A DNA stretch of 64,000 bases from Peribacillus frigoritolerans (lineage in GTDB: Bacteria > Bacillota > Bacilli > Bacillales > DSM-1321). The notes under the pieces are model-generated. The model did not search any database. It saw nothing but the letters and a program-made list of their open reading frames with translations, and was not told the origin of the DNA. The stretch lies in NCBI RefSeq assembly GCF_040250305.1, contig NZ_CP158190.1:1024001-1088000 (forward strand), in the 5' to 3' direction. Below are positions 34,425-43,040 of this stretch, in pieces (position 1 is the first letter of the stretch; every line of letters begins with the position of its first letter). The position numbers and the translations under genes were made by a program.

Positions 34425-35129
34425 ATGAAAAAGATATTGTTGATTTTGGCAGCCGTTTTTTTGGTAACAGGACTTAGTGCTTGTAAAGAAGTCCAGGAGG
34501 GAAATGAGGAATCTCCGCCAATTTCAGAAAAGCCAAATGATAATCCTAAGCAAACCGACGGGCAAGATGAAGATACTCCAGGTGAATCGGTCGATGATCC
34601 GGCAAAAGATCGGCCAAATACGAAAACAGATATGATCATATTAGAAGGTATGGAAGAATCATTCCAATTCACGCTTCATCATAGTCAGGCATTGGGATTC
34701 TCAACCTACATCGTGGATGACATGGTCGTTGAAGAGGCTAGTTCTGGTGAAGGAGATGCAATGATTGTTTTTGCAAATTTTGCAGGCAAGAGAAATGAGG
34801 ACGCCAAAGTTCAGATATTTTCCAAAAGTGAGGGTACGAATGCGACAATAGAAGAACAGGCGGAGTTTGCGAGGGAAGTTGTGATAAGCAACGACTTTGA
34901 GATAAAACAGCGATCTGATAATTCGCCTAACCGATTTGATTGGTCTGAGGTGGAATTTGACATTAGTCAGAAGGGCAGTAATTATTCCATATTGGGTACA
35001 GTGTCGGTTTTTCAACATGGCGACCGCGTTTACTATGCGATCGTTCAATACCCGGAAGAATATGAAGAAGGCTTCATACCGCGAGTTGTAAAAATGTTTG
35101 ATGATATCGTATGGTATGAAGCACCTTGA
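34425..35129 (+). CDS. lipoprotein, function unknown
   Basis: 234 residues. Lipoprotein signal with lipobox GLSAC, then a long Glu/Asp/Pro/Ser/Thr-rich linker (about 25-70), typical of surface lipoproteins. The folded part (about 72-234) is alpha/beta (ESFQFTLHHSQALGFSTYIVDDMVVEEA; DRVYYAIVQYPEEYEEGFIPRVVKMFDDIVWYE). I do not recognise the family. AGAGGG precedes the ATG. It lies alone between terminators. Confidence 0.8.
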   Translation: MKKILLILAAVFLVTGLSACKEVQEGNEESPPISEKPNDNPKQTDGQDEDTPGESVDDPAKDRPNTKTDMIILEGMEESFQFTLHHSQALGFSTYIVDDMVVEEASSGEGDAMIVFANFAGKRNEDAKVQIFSKSEGTNATIEEQAEFAREVVISNDFEIKQRSDNSPNRFDWSEVEFDISQKGSNYSILGTVSVFQHGDRVYYAIVQYPEEYEEGFIPRVVKMFDDIVWYEAP

Positions 35130-35250
35130 TAAATGAGTATCCGAAATTGGGTACACCATTTTAACAGAGAATGGTAATATATTTGTCCAAAAAGCGGGGC
35201 ATAAGAAGGAATCCTGTTGAACGGTAGGAAGCTAGTTTGTCTACAGTCTG

Positions 35251-35278
35251 AGAGCAGCTCTTTTGCTGCTCTTTTTTC
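35251..35278 (+). terminator. terminator after the lipoprotein gene
   Basis: AGAGCAGC pairs with GCTGCTCT, then TTTTT. Confidence 0.8.
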
Positions 35279-35388
35279 TATGATAGGATTGTCTGCTTTA
35301 TTCAGATTAAGAAGGATAAATGATTGGGTTAGAGAATAATTAGTGATAGGATTTCGAAAACGAATTTGATAGAAAATAGGTGAAGCAA

Positions 35389-36258
35389 GTGGAGTTGGAT
35401 ACATTATATAAGACATATCGACCTTTTCTTTTTTCCATCGCATACAGGATGCTCGGATCGGTTACCGACGCAGAAGATATCGTTCATGATTTATTCCTGC
35501 AGCTTAAGCTTGATACCGACGAAATTAAGGACATGAAAGCATATCTTGCGAAAATCACGACAAATCGCTGTTTGAATTTTTTAAAGTCAGCCCGTAAGAG
35601 AAGAGAGGTTTACACAGGTCCTTGGTTGCCAGAACCTCGGGTAAACGAAAAAGATCAGCCTCTAGATAAGGTCGTAACGGATGAAACGGTTGCATATGCC
35701 TTCCTCGTTTTGCTGGAACAGCTTTCACCTGTTGAAAGAGCGGTTTTCGTGCTTAGGGAAGCATTCACTTACAGCTATGAAGATATCGCCGAGATGCTGG
35801 AAAAGAATGAAGTGAACTGCAGAAAGATCTACAGCCGTGCTAAGCGGAAATTACAGAATGATAGGCCCGTCCATCCTGAGGATACGAAACATGTTGATCT
35901 TTTGGCAAAAAAATTCATAAAAGCATCTGCGACAGGAAACTTTGAGGAGTTTTTGGATCTCCTTACAGAAGATGTCGTGCTTGTTACTGACGGCGGAGGA
36001 AAAGTGCTTTCTGCATTAAATCCAATTGTAAACAAACAGCGCGTATCCTCCTTTCTTAAAGGAGTTTCTGCTAAAGGAGGCTTCATAGGAGAGCTCCTTC
36101 CGGTGATGGTCAATGGTCAGGAAGGAATTTTGCAAATGAAAGAAGGAAAGCCTATCAAAGTCATCTGCTTTGAATTAGATCCAAAACAAAAAAATATCCG
36201 CAAAATCTTTATTGTCACCAATCCCGATAAATTAAATCATATTCCTGTAATAGATTGA
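35389..36258 (+). CDS. ECF41-type RNA polymerase sigma factor (SigJ-like)
   Basis: 289 residues from GTG 35389, with AGGTGA upstream. Sigma region 2 (FLFSIAYRMLGSVTDAEDIVHDLFL) and region 4 (LSPVERAVFVLREAFTYSYEDIAEMLEKNEVNCRKIYSRAKRKL) are followed by a SnoaL/NTF2-like C-terminal domain (about 165-289). Group marks are WLPEP (79-83), DGGGK (201-205) and NPDKL (278-282), all hallmarks of ECF41, in which the fused domain controls activity in place of an anti-sigma factor. The next gene encodes a carboxymuconolactone-decarboxylase-family protein, the usual ECF41 target, with a matching promoter between them. Confidence 0.93.
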   Translation: MELDTLYKTYRPFLFSIAYRMLGSVTDAEDIVHDLFLQLKLDTDEIKDMKAYLAKITTNRCLNFLKSARKRREVYTGPWLPEPRVNEKDQPLDKVVTDETVAYAFLVLLEQLSPVERAVFVLREAFTYSYEDIAEMLEKNEVNCRKIYSRAKRKLQNDRPVHPEDTKHVDLLAKKFIKASATGNFEEFLDLLTEDVVLVTDGGGKVLSALNPIVNKQRVSSFLKGVSAKGGFIGELLPVMVNGQEGILQMKEGKPIKVICFELDPKQKNIRKIFIVTNPDKLNHIPVID

Positions 36259-36275
36259 GGGCCCTCTTTTTTGGA

Positions 36276-36302
36276 TGTCACAAATCAAACCGCTATATTG
36301 TC
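36276..36302 (+). promoter_or_regulatory. ECF41-type promoter
   Basis: TGTCACA (36276-36282), 16 bases, TGTC (36299-36302). The known ECF41 promoter is TGTCACA with CGTC at -10. It is placed correctly for the next gene. Confidence 0.75.
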
Positions 36303-36341
36303 TTATAAGTGGAAACTAAAAAGATTATGGAGGAGATAGAC

Positions 36342-36803
36342 ATGGAACAACGGATTAACTACATGAAGACAAATCGTGAAGTGGTCAAATTAATGATGGG
36401 TTTGGAGGAGTACAAGAAAACAACGGAAATCGATAGCACATTAATCGAATTGATTAAAATTCGCGCGTCTCAAATCAATGGCTGTGCGTACTGCTTGGAT
36501 ATGCATACAAAGGATGCCCGGGCAATGGGTGAAACGGAACAAAGAATTTACTGTTTGAGTGCTTGGCGTGAAACACCATTTTATTCTGATTCGGAAAGGG
36601 CAGCGCTGGAATTGACGGAAGCGGTCACGGCCATTTCTGCAAACGGTGTACCGGATGAACTGTATGAGAGGGTCCGCCTTCATTTTGATGAGAAACAATA
36701 TATCGATCTCGTTACCATAATCATCACGATCAATGGCTGGAACCGATTGGCCATTTCAGCCCAAAACATACCAGGGGACTATAAGCCTGTAATGGAAAAA
36801 TGA
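36342..36803 (+). CDS. carboxymuconolactone decarboxylase/AhpD-family protein
   Basis: 153 residues from ATG 36342, GGAGGAG upstream. Contains the AhpD-like redox motif CAYCLDMHTKDAR (CxxC plus distal His), which supports a peroxidase-related or alkylhydroperoxidase-like role more than a true decarboxylase. The helical pattern LIELIKIRASQINGC and the later WNRLAISAQ are typical. It stands behind an ECF41-type promoter and is the probable sole target of the adjacent sigma factor. A terminator follows. Confidence 0.92.
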   Translation: MEQRINYMKTNREVVKLMMGLEEYKKTTEIDSTLIELIKIRASQINGCAYCLDMHTKDARAMGETEQRIYCLSAWRETPFYSDSERAALELTEAVTAISANGVPDELYERVRLHFDEKQYIDLVTIIITINGWNRLAISAQNIPGDYKPVMEK

Positions 36804-36811
36804 TTTTGTTA

Positions 36812-36852
36812 TTAAAACCCCTTGTATGGCTACGAGGGGTTTTGCTTTTTAT
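36812..36852. terminator. terminator between convergent genes
   Basis: AAAACCCCT pairs with AGGGGTTTT, followed by GCTTTTT. Confidence 0.8.
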
Positions 36853-36867
36853 TCAGACCTAAAGTTA

Positions 36868-37557
36868 CTATAATAAGCGGTTTTCAATCTTTATTTCATT
36901 AAGAATTTCATACAATTTATTTTCATAGTACAAGCTGATTAATTGTGATCTGGAGGTAACATCTAGTTCTTCAAACATTTTATTTACATAGTTACGAACT
37001 GTAGAAACACTTATATTCAGATTATCAGCTATTTCTTTATCTTTGAGACCTTGTGTTATATTTTTTATTATTCGCAATTCAACTTCATGTTGTTGTTCCC
37101 TGGTGATTATAGATGATGTATTTGTTTTTATTATCTCTTCTATTGATAATTTCTCACGATACACATGTAACTCGTAGGAGATTTGATTAGCGAGCATTTC
37201 AGAAATCATTTCGAAATTCCCATTATCATCCTTTGTGATTATACCTATATACCCTTGCAATTCCTTACTTTTAATTTCAAGAATCGGGGAAGATATAACA
37301 CTAAAATCTTCACCGGAGATTAGGTTTTTGGTTTTTACGGTAGTATTTTGCAATGAACTTAAAACAAATGCATTATTTTCAACAGATTCTTTTATAACCA
37401 AATTACATATATCTTTATGTTCAAAATTACTCTTAGAGTATAAAACATTTAGCTCTTTATCAAAGATAAATATAGTAGTTTCAAAATTAAACTTGAAATT
37501 CTTAATACTATTCAATACTTTTTTACTGATATAAATGATTTGATTTTTCAATTCCAT
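36868..37557 (-). CDS. LuxR-type regulator with N-terminal GAF-like sensor
   Basis: 229 residues from ATG 37557, since GAGGT lies 6 bases upstream of it but abuts the earlier ATG. The N-terminal ~140 residues look like a GAF/PAS-type sensor (FETTIFIFDKELNVLYSKS, ELQGYIGIITKDDNGNFE). The C-terminal LuxR/GerE helix-turn-helix is ELRIIKNITQGLKDKEIADNLNISVSTVRNYVNKMFEELDVTSRSQLI. Its codon use is more AT-rich than its neighbours. Target unknown. Confidence 0.85.
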   Translation of the reverse strand: MELKNQIIYISKKVLNSIKNFKFNFETTIFIFDKELNVLYSKSNFEHKDICNLVIKESVENNAFVLSSLQNTTVKTKNLISGEDFSVISSPILEIKSKELQGYIGIITKDDNGNFEMISEMLANQISYELHVYREKLSIEEIIKTNTSSIITREQQHEVELRIIKNITQGLKDKEIADNLNISVSTVRNYVNKMFEELDVTSRSQLISLYYENKLYEILNEIKIENRLL

Positions 37558-37845
37558 ATTCATACCTCATACTTGTCCCTAAAATGATATACCCTGTTTA
37601 CTCTCCTCTTTTCACAATAAACTATTTTACCTTATGATTGGTTCCAAAAATGACGATTGCTATTTCAGATATGATACGGCACGTCGGGTTTGGATTTTAT
37701 TCAATTGCTAACTTATTTACACAGAGTATTGATGAAATTCTAAAAATAATGCTTATACACCCATCTCCTAACCTAAAACAAAATTCGACAAGGATTTCAT
37801 GGCTGGTGTAAGATGAATGAAAAAGCCAGAAAAGGGGTGAATGCT

Positions 37846-39630
37846 TTGGTTGATTTATTACCGTCGCTGTTTGAAAAAGTGGGGATCATCGTTATTGCTG
37901 CATTCCTGCTTTCTTATATGAAACCCTTTCGGCAAATGATAGGCCATGAACATGAAATGTCGAAGAAAATCATGTTTATCGCGCTTTTTGGAACATTCGG
38001 CATCATAAGTAACTATACAGGAATTGAAATCGGAAACCATGCCATGCCAGAGGGTGATTGGCATGCTGAGATTGCTCCCGATAACGCGATTGCCAATACA
38101 AGGATCATGGGCGTGGCAATCGGCGGTTTGCTGGGGGGACCATTTGTTGGGTTGGGAGTAGGTTTGATTGCAGGGCTTCACCGTTATTTTCTTGGGGGTT
38201 TTACGGCGGGGGCTTGTGCGGTCGCCGCGATTTTGGCTGGAGTCTTATCGGGTTTTTTGGGAAAAAGGCGCCGAAAGCATGGGACGATCACCCCTTGGTT
38301 TGCGCTGCCCATTTGCATGGCATTGGAAGCGATCCAAATGGGCATCATCCTGGTGACTACGAAACCATTTGAAAGGGCGTGGGAGCTCGTACAAGTAATC
38401 GGCCTTCCCATGATCATCATCAACGGGTTCGGGACTTTATTATTCATGCTCATCATTCAGTCGATCACAAGGGAAGAAGCACGGACGCGGGCCGTACAAA
38501 CGAATCTTGCGTTTTTGATTGCAGATCAAACATTGCCCTTTTTCAGGCAAGGTCTTAATCAAACTTCTTGCAAGAGAATAGCCGAAATCATCTTGGGGCT
38601 GACTGAAGCCGATGCCGTGGCCATTACCAATGAACATAGCGTGCTTGCCCATGTTGGCGCTGCGTCAGATCACCATGTCCCTAAGGTGGGAATAGCGACA
38701 GGTTTAACGAAAAAAGCCCTTGAACAAGGGAAAATAATCGTGGCCAAAACAAAAAGGGACATTTATTGTTTTCATGATCAATGCCCATTGCAAGCGGCCG
38801 TAGTCCTGCCGTTGCAGGTCCGACAGAAAACGGTCGGGACTTTGAAGATGTATTTCAAGCATCCGGATAAATTAAGCCAAGTGGAACAAGAGTTAGCTGA
38901 AGGCTTGGCAAAACTATTTTCCACTCAATTGGAACTCGCTAAAGCAGAAATGCAAACGAAATTATTAAAAGATGCTGAAATTAAAGCATTGCAGGCACAG
39001 GTCCATCCTCATTTTTTATTCAATGCAATCAATACGATATCCGTTCTATGCCGGACGGATGTCGAGAAGGCAAGAAGTTTATTGCAGGAGCTCAGTGCCT
39101 TCTTTCGCTCTAATTTACAAGGAGCCCGACAAATACTGGTGCCGCTAGAAAAGGAATTAGAGCATGTTAACGCATATTTATCGCTGGAGCAGGCGCGTTT
39201 TCCAGATAAATATCATATCGACTATCGCATTGAGCCAAGGCTTAAGGAAGTTCTCATCCCTCCATTCACATTGCAGCCACTTGTTGAGAATGCGGTACAC
39301 CATGCATTTCCACATGTGAAAAACAAAGGTCAAATCATCATCCACGCATACTTTAAAGACGATGCGATGCGCATTGTTGTGGAGGATAACGGAAAAGGGA
39401 TTCCGAGCGGGAGAATAGATGAATTGGGCATGCATGCTGTAGAATCGGCTAAGGGTACCGGAACGGCCCTTCATAATATCAGTGAACGGCTGGAAGGGAT
39501 TTATAAAGGTCAGGCCAGCCTTTCGATCGAAAGTGAAGCGGGACACGGAACAAAAGTGAAAATATCAATACCACTCAACGAAAAAGGAGCATATGGCAAC
39601 GATGATGAAAGCATTTATCGTAGAGGATGA
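37846..39630 (+). CDS. lytS: LytS-type sensor histidine kinase
   Basis: 594 residues from TTG 37846, preferred because AAAGGGGTG precedes it and the length then equals that of B. subtilis LytS; an upstream ATG at 37813 lacks a ribosome site. N-terminal 5TM sensor (about 1-190), GAF domain (about 215-355), His-kinase domain with the phosphoacceptor in VHPHFLFNAINTI, and an ATPase domain (NAVHHAFPHV, VEDNGKGI). LytS/BtsS-type kinases sense pyruvate and related metabolites. It overlaps the LytT gene by 38 bases, and a CstA transporter follows. Confidence 0.93.
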   Translation: MVDLLPSLFEKVGIIVIAAFLLSYMKPFRQMIGHEHEMSKKIMFIALFGTFGIISNYTGIEIGNHAMPEGDWHAEIAPDNAIANTRIMGVAIGGLLGGPFVGLGVGLIAGLHRYFLGGFTAGACAVAAILAGVLSGFLGKRRRKHGTITPWFALPICMALEAIQMGIILVTTKPFERAWELVQVIGLPMIIINGFGTLLFMLIIQSITREEARTRAVQTNLAFLIADQTLPFFRQGLNQTSCKRIAEIILGLTEADAVAITNEHSVLAHVGAASDHHVPKVGIATGLTKKALEQGKIIVAKTKRDIYCFHDQCPLQAAVVLPLQVRQKTVGTLKMYFKHPDKLSQVEQELAEGLAKLFSTQLELAKAEMQTKLLKDAEIKALQAQVHPHFLFNAINTISVLCRTDVEKARSLLQELSAFFRSNLQGARQILVPLEKELEHVNAYLSLEQARFPDKYHIDYRIEPRLKEVLIPPFTLQPLVENAVHHAFPHVKNKGQIIIHAYFKDDAMRIVVEDNGKGIPSGRIDELGMHAVESAKGTGTALHNISERLEGIYKGQASLSIESEAGHGTKVKISIPLNEKGAYGNDDESIYRRG

Positions 39631-40348
39631 ACCACTGGCAAGAGATGAATTGAAATATCTATTGAAGAGAAGCAGGCAAGTTGAAGTCGTGGGAGAGGCC
39701 GAGGGGATAGAAGATGCCATGAGGGATATCTCCCGACTTAAACCTGAACTTGTCTTTTTGGACATTGAGCTTGCAGATGGCAATGGCTTGCATTTGGCTA
39801 AGCAATTAGCGGAACTTGACCCCGCACCATCGCTCATTTTTGCGACCGCTTATGATGAGTTTGCCCTCCAAGCCTTTGAGTTATATGCATTTGATTATCT
39901 ATTAAAGCCATTTAATGAAAAAAGGATACGGCAAACATTGGATAAGCTCATGAAGCAGCATCAAATCGGGAAAGACGAATCCGGGACAGCAGCTCCCGCC
40001 AGCCGAACCGCGGTGGAACAGACAGGTAAATTGGCTGTAGTGATAGATGATCGGATCGTTTTGATCGACCGGGATCATATTTTGTTCATAGGACTCATGG
40101 AAGGAAAGACGATAATTAAAACCAGGGAAAATGAATATAAAATCGGCGACCCTCTCATCGTGCTTGAAAGGAAGCTCGATAAGCGCTCATTTTTACGGGT
40201 GCATCGCAGTTTTATCGTGAATGTCATCCATATATCCGAAATACAGCCTTGGTTCAACTCGACTTATAATCTCATTATGAGTGACGGATCAAACATCCCG
40301 GTAAGCCGGACGTATGTGAAGGAGCTAAAGCAGCTTATCGGTTTTTAA
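39593..40348 (+). CDS. lytT: LytT-type LytTR response regulator
   Basis: 251 residues (ATG 39593 is 3 bases from AAGGAG; ATG 39602 or 39605 may be the true start). Receiver domain with IVEDEP and the phospho-Asp in LVFLDIELADG; C-terminal LytTR DNA-binding domain (about 145-251) ending in LRVHRSFIVNVIHISEIQPWFNSTYNLIMSDGSNIPVSRTYVKELKQL, almost as in B. subtilis LytT. Known LytTR targets bear direct repeats; the TGCATTAT elements before cstA are candidates. Confidence 0.94.
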   Translation: MATMMKAFIVEDEPLARDELKYLLKRSRQVEVVGEAEGIEDAMRDISRLKPELVFLDIELADGNGLHLAKQLAELDPAPSLIFATAYDEFALQAFELYAFDYLLKPFNEKRIRQTLDKLMKQHQIGKDESGTAAPASRTAVEQTGKLAVVIDDRIVLIDRDHILFIGLMEGKTIIKTRENEYKIGDPLIVLERKLDKRSFLRVHRSFIVNVIHISEIQPWFNSTYNLIMSDGSNIPVSRTYVKELKQLIGF

Positions 40349-40361
40349 AAATTTTCATAAT

Positions 40362-40415
40362 TCTGCATTTTAGCTTCTTCATAATGCAATCTATCCCTCG
40401 ATATCTGCATTATAA
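40362..40415. promoter_or_regulatory. candidate LytT binding region before cstA
   Basis: TCTGCATTTTAG (40362-40373) is repeated as TCTGCATTATAA (40404-40415), with an inverted ATAATGCA between them (40381-40388). The pair could be a LytT operator; the inverted arms could also form a hairpin. Confidence 0.45.
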
Positions 40416-40489
40416 CTTGAAAACCCATTGAATTCGCTTTCATTGTGATATCATTTTTTTACGATGTAAGTAATAGAGGGGGTTCAAAT

Positions 40490-42283
40490 ATGAATGCGGT
40501 TACAATTGTCATAGGCTCCATTTGTATATTAATGATTGCCTACCGTTTATACGGGACATTCATAGCACTAAAAGTATTAAAACTCGATGATTCCAAGCCG
40601 ACTCCGGCCCATAAATTAGAAGATGGAAAAGATTATGTTCCAACAAATAAATGGGTGGCATTCGGTCACCATTTTGCAGCCATTGCAGCGGCTGGTCCTT
40701 TGGTGGGGCCGATCCTTGCTGCACAATTCGGGTATTTGCCAAGTTTATTATGGCTTTTGATCGGGGCTGTAATCGGGGGGGCTGTTCATGATGCCGTCGT
40801 GCTTTTCGCGTCGATGCGTAAAGACGGCAAATCCCTTTCGGAAGTTGCGAAAGAAGAACTTGGACCTGTTGCAGGCTTCTGTACAGGACTCGCTATGCTT
40901 TTTATCATCACGATCACGATGGCAGGGCTTTCAATGGTCGTTCTGCATGCTTTGGAAAACAATCCATGGGGGACGTTCGCTGTCGGTATCACCATTCCGA
41001 TCGCCATGGGTGTAGGGCTTTATCATAAAAAAACCGGCAACCTGAAAGGGGCGACAATCGTCGGGTTCGGGCTCATCATGGCCGCAATTTTACTTGGGCC
41101 GAACATTCAAGGTACGGCACTTGGCGACTTATTGACACTTGAGGCGAGCACCCTTGCCATCATTTTGCCGATTTATGCTTTCTTCGCTGCCGCATTGCCT
41201 GTTTGGCTGCTGCTGGCACCTCGTGATTACTTGAGTACTTTTATGAAAATCGGTGTATTTGCCGCATTGATTATCGGTGTTTTCGTAGTGAATCCAGAAA
41301 TCCAGTTTCCTGCGTTTACCGAATTCATTAATGGCGGGGGCCCGATTGTAGCCGGTCCTGTTTGGCCATTCATTTCAATAACCATCGCCTGTGGGGCGAT
41401 TTCAGGATTCCATGCATTTGTCGGATCAGGAACAACTCCAAAAATGTTAAACCGTTGGAGTGATATCAAATCCGTTGGTTTCGGAGCGATGCTTGTGGAA
41501 TGTGTCGTTGCCATCATGGCATTGATTGCTGCGGTTTCGCTGCAGCCAGGAGATTATTTTGCGATTAACTCCACACCTGAAGTATTTCAAACATTAGGCA
41601 TGGAAACCGTACACCTTGACGAACTCAGTGAAGAAATCGGCATTAATCTGGAGGGACGGACAGGCGGGGCAGTTACACTTGCTGTCGGCATGACCTATAT
41701 TTTTACCGAAATACCCTTCTTTGACAAACTGGCTTCGTTTTTCTTCCAATTCGTCATCATGTTCGAGGCAGTGTTCATATTAACCGCAATCGATTCAGGG
41801 ACACGTGTTGCCCGTTACTTAATCCAGGACTTCTTCGGAGAGTTCTATAAACCATTAAAACGAGTCGACTGGTTGCCGGGGAACATCTTCGCCAGTGCGT
41901 TAGCCTGCTTTATCTGGGGATATCTGCTCTACTCTGGGGACATCGGTTCGATCTGGGCACTCTTTGGCGTATCCAACCAGCTCATGGCTTCGATTGGACT
42001 CATCATCGGTGCGACCGTCGTACTGAAAATCGCAGACAAACGCTGGTATATATGGACATGCCTCGTACCCCTTGCCTACTTATATGTAACGGTTAATGTA
42101 GCAGGGTACTGGATGGTGAAAAACGTATACCTGAACCCGGACTCTGCAGGATTCAGCATCTTGAACGGAATATTATCGATCACCATGTTAATCCTAGGCT
42201 TGATCATTCTGGTTGCCGCCTTGAAAAAATGGCGGGAGCTTTGGAAAATCCCTCAAGCAGAACTATTGAAAAGATCAGCATGA
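40490..42283 (+). CDS. cstA: CstA-family transporter, probably pyruvate
   Basis: 597 residues from ATG 40490, with GAGGGGG upstream. Many membrane helices and the CstA signature (VAFGHHFAAIAAAGPLVGPILAAQFGY, then GAVHDAVVLFASMRKDGKSL, and FHAFVGSGTTPKML). CstA/BtsT proteins import pyruvate or peptides. In other bacteria a LytS-type pair switches on such a transporter in response to pyruvate, and lytST lies directly upstream here, so pyruvate uptake is the best guess. Confidence 0.93.
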   Translation: MNAVTIVIGSICILMIAYRLYGTFIALKVLKLDDSKPTPAHKLEDGKDYVPTNKWVAFGHHFAAIAAAGPLVGPILAAQFGYLPSLLWLLIGAVIGGAVHDAVVLFASMRKDGKSLSEVAKEELGPVAGFCTGLAMLFIITITMAGLSMVVLHALENNPWGTFAVGITIPIAMGVGLYHKKTGNLKGATIVGFGLIMAAILLGPNIQGTALGDLLTLEASTLAIILPIYAFFAAALPVWLLLAPRDYLSTFMKIGVFAALIIGVFVVNPEIQFPAFTEFINGGGPIVAGPVWPFISITIACGAISGFHAFVGSGTTPKMLNRWSDIKSVGFGAMLVECVVAIMALIAAVSLQPGDYFAINSTPEVFQTLGMETVHLDELSEEIGINLEGRTGGAVTLAVGMTYIFTEIPFFDKLASFFFQFVIMFEAVFILTAIDSGTRVARYLIQDFFGEFYKPLKRVDWLPGNIFASALACFIWGYLLYSGDIGSIWALFGVSNQLMASIGLIIGATVVLKIADKRWYIWTCLVPLAYLYVTVNVAGYWMVKNVYLNPDSAGFSILNGILSITMLILGLIILVAALKKWRELWKIPQAELLKRSA

Positions 42284-42290
42284 GCATATA

Positions 42291-42322
42291 AAAAATCCGG
42301 GCGGAAACTGCCCGGATTTTTG
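42291..42322 (+). terminator. terminator after cstA
   Basis: AAAAATCCGGGC pairs with GCCCGGATTTTT. Confidence 0.9.
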
Positions 42323-42426
42323 TTCGTTGCAATGCCCTCAATTAAATTAAGACACCAAAACCTGAAAAAGGAAAGTATCAATAACCCCAACTTTGTTAAT
42401 GATAGCAAATGAGGAGGTGTGATAAG

Positions 42427-42582
42427 ATGGCAAAAGATGTACTATGTGAAGTGAATAATTGTAAATACTGGGATTCTGGAAACAAATGCAGTGCAGATGC
42501 TATTTATGTTGTCAGCCATAAAGGGAACCAAGCATCAAATAGCAAAGAAACGGATTGCAAAACATTTGATCCAGAAATTTAA
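42427..42582 (+). CDS. DUF1540 small cysteine protein
   Basis: 51 residues, read directly from the sequence. The ATG lies 6 bases after GGAGGTG. The pattern CEVNNCKYWDSGNKCSADAIYV...TDCKTF is the DUF1540 signature: four Cys that could bind a metal. Function unknown; frequent in spore formers. A terminator follows. Confidence 0.9.
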   Translation: MAKDVLCEVNNCKYWDSGNKCSADAIYVVSHKGNQASNSKETDCKTFDPEI

Positions 42583-42590
42583 ATCATCCG

Positions 42591-42622
42591 GGGTAACCAT
42601 CAACTGGTTACCCTTCTTTCAT
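42591..42622 (+). terminator. terminator after the DUF1540 gene
   Basis: GGGTAACCA pairs with TGGTTACCC, then TTCTTTC. Confidence 0.8.
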
Positions 42623-42705
42623 ATTTATTATTGATAATAAAAATCATTTTCATTCAAGATTATAGAAATTCATATTATTTTTTCTTCATGAAAAGGATAT
42701 TTGGG

Positions 42706-43040
42706 CGATATATACGTGAGTTTGATGGATATAAACGTGAGATTGAGCGATAAAATCGAAAGTTTGGTCGATATATACTTGAGATTGAACGATAAATCGA
42801 GAATTTGATCGATATATACGAGAATTTGAACGATATTCTCAAGAATTCGGACTATACTCGTGAGTTTGGCTGTTTTACTCGTGAATTTGCTCGATTTACT
42901 CGTGAATTTGAGCAGTTTACTCGTGAATTAAGCAGTTTTACTCGTGAATTCACACATTACTCGAGAATCGCACTTTACACGAGAGTTTGCAGATTACTCG
43001 TGGGTTTGGCTGTTTTACTCGTGAGTTTGCGCGATTACTT
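42706..43040. repeat. array of ~20-21-base degenerate direct repeats
   Basis: About 17 units of the type GATATATACGTGAGTTTGA. The left half favours GATATATAC..GAG.TTGA; the right half favours TTTACTCGTGAATTTG. Units vary in length (17-21) and sequence, with no constant repeat and variable spacer as in CRISPR. The right end runs into the last codons of the O-methyltransferase gene. In one frame it reads as F-T-R-E-F heptads, but there is no usable start. Confidence 0.85.

Noticed and set aside
42706..43040. CRISPR array
   Set aside because: No constant repeat with unique spacers, unit is only ~20 bases, and no cas genes lie nearby.
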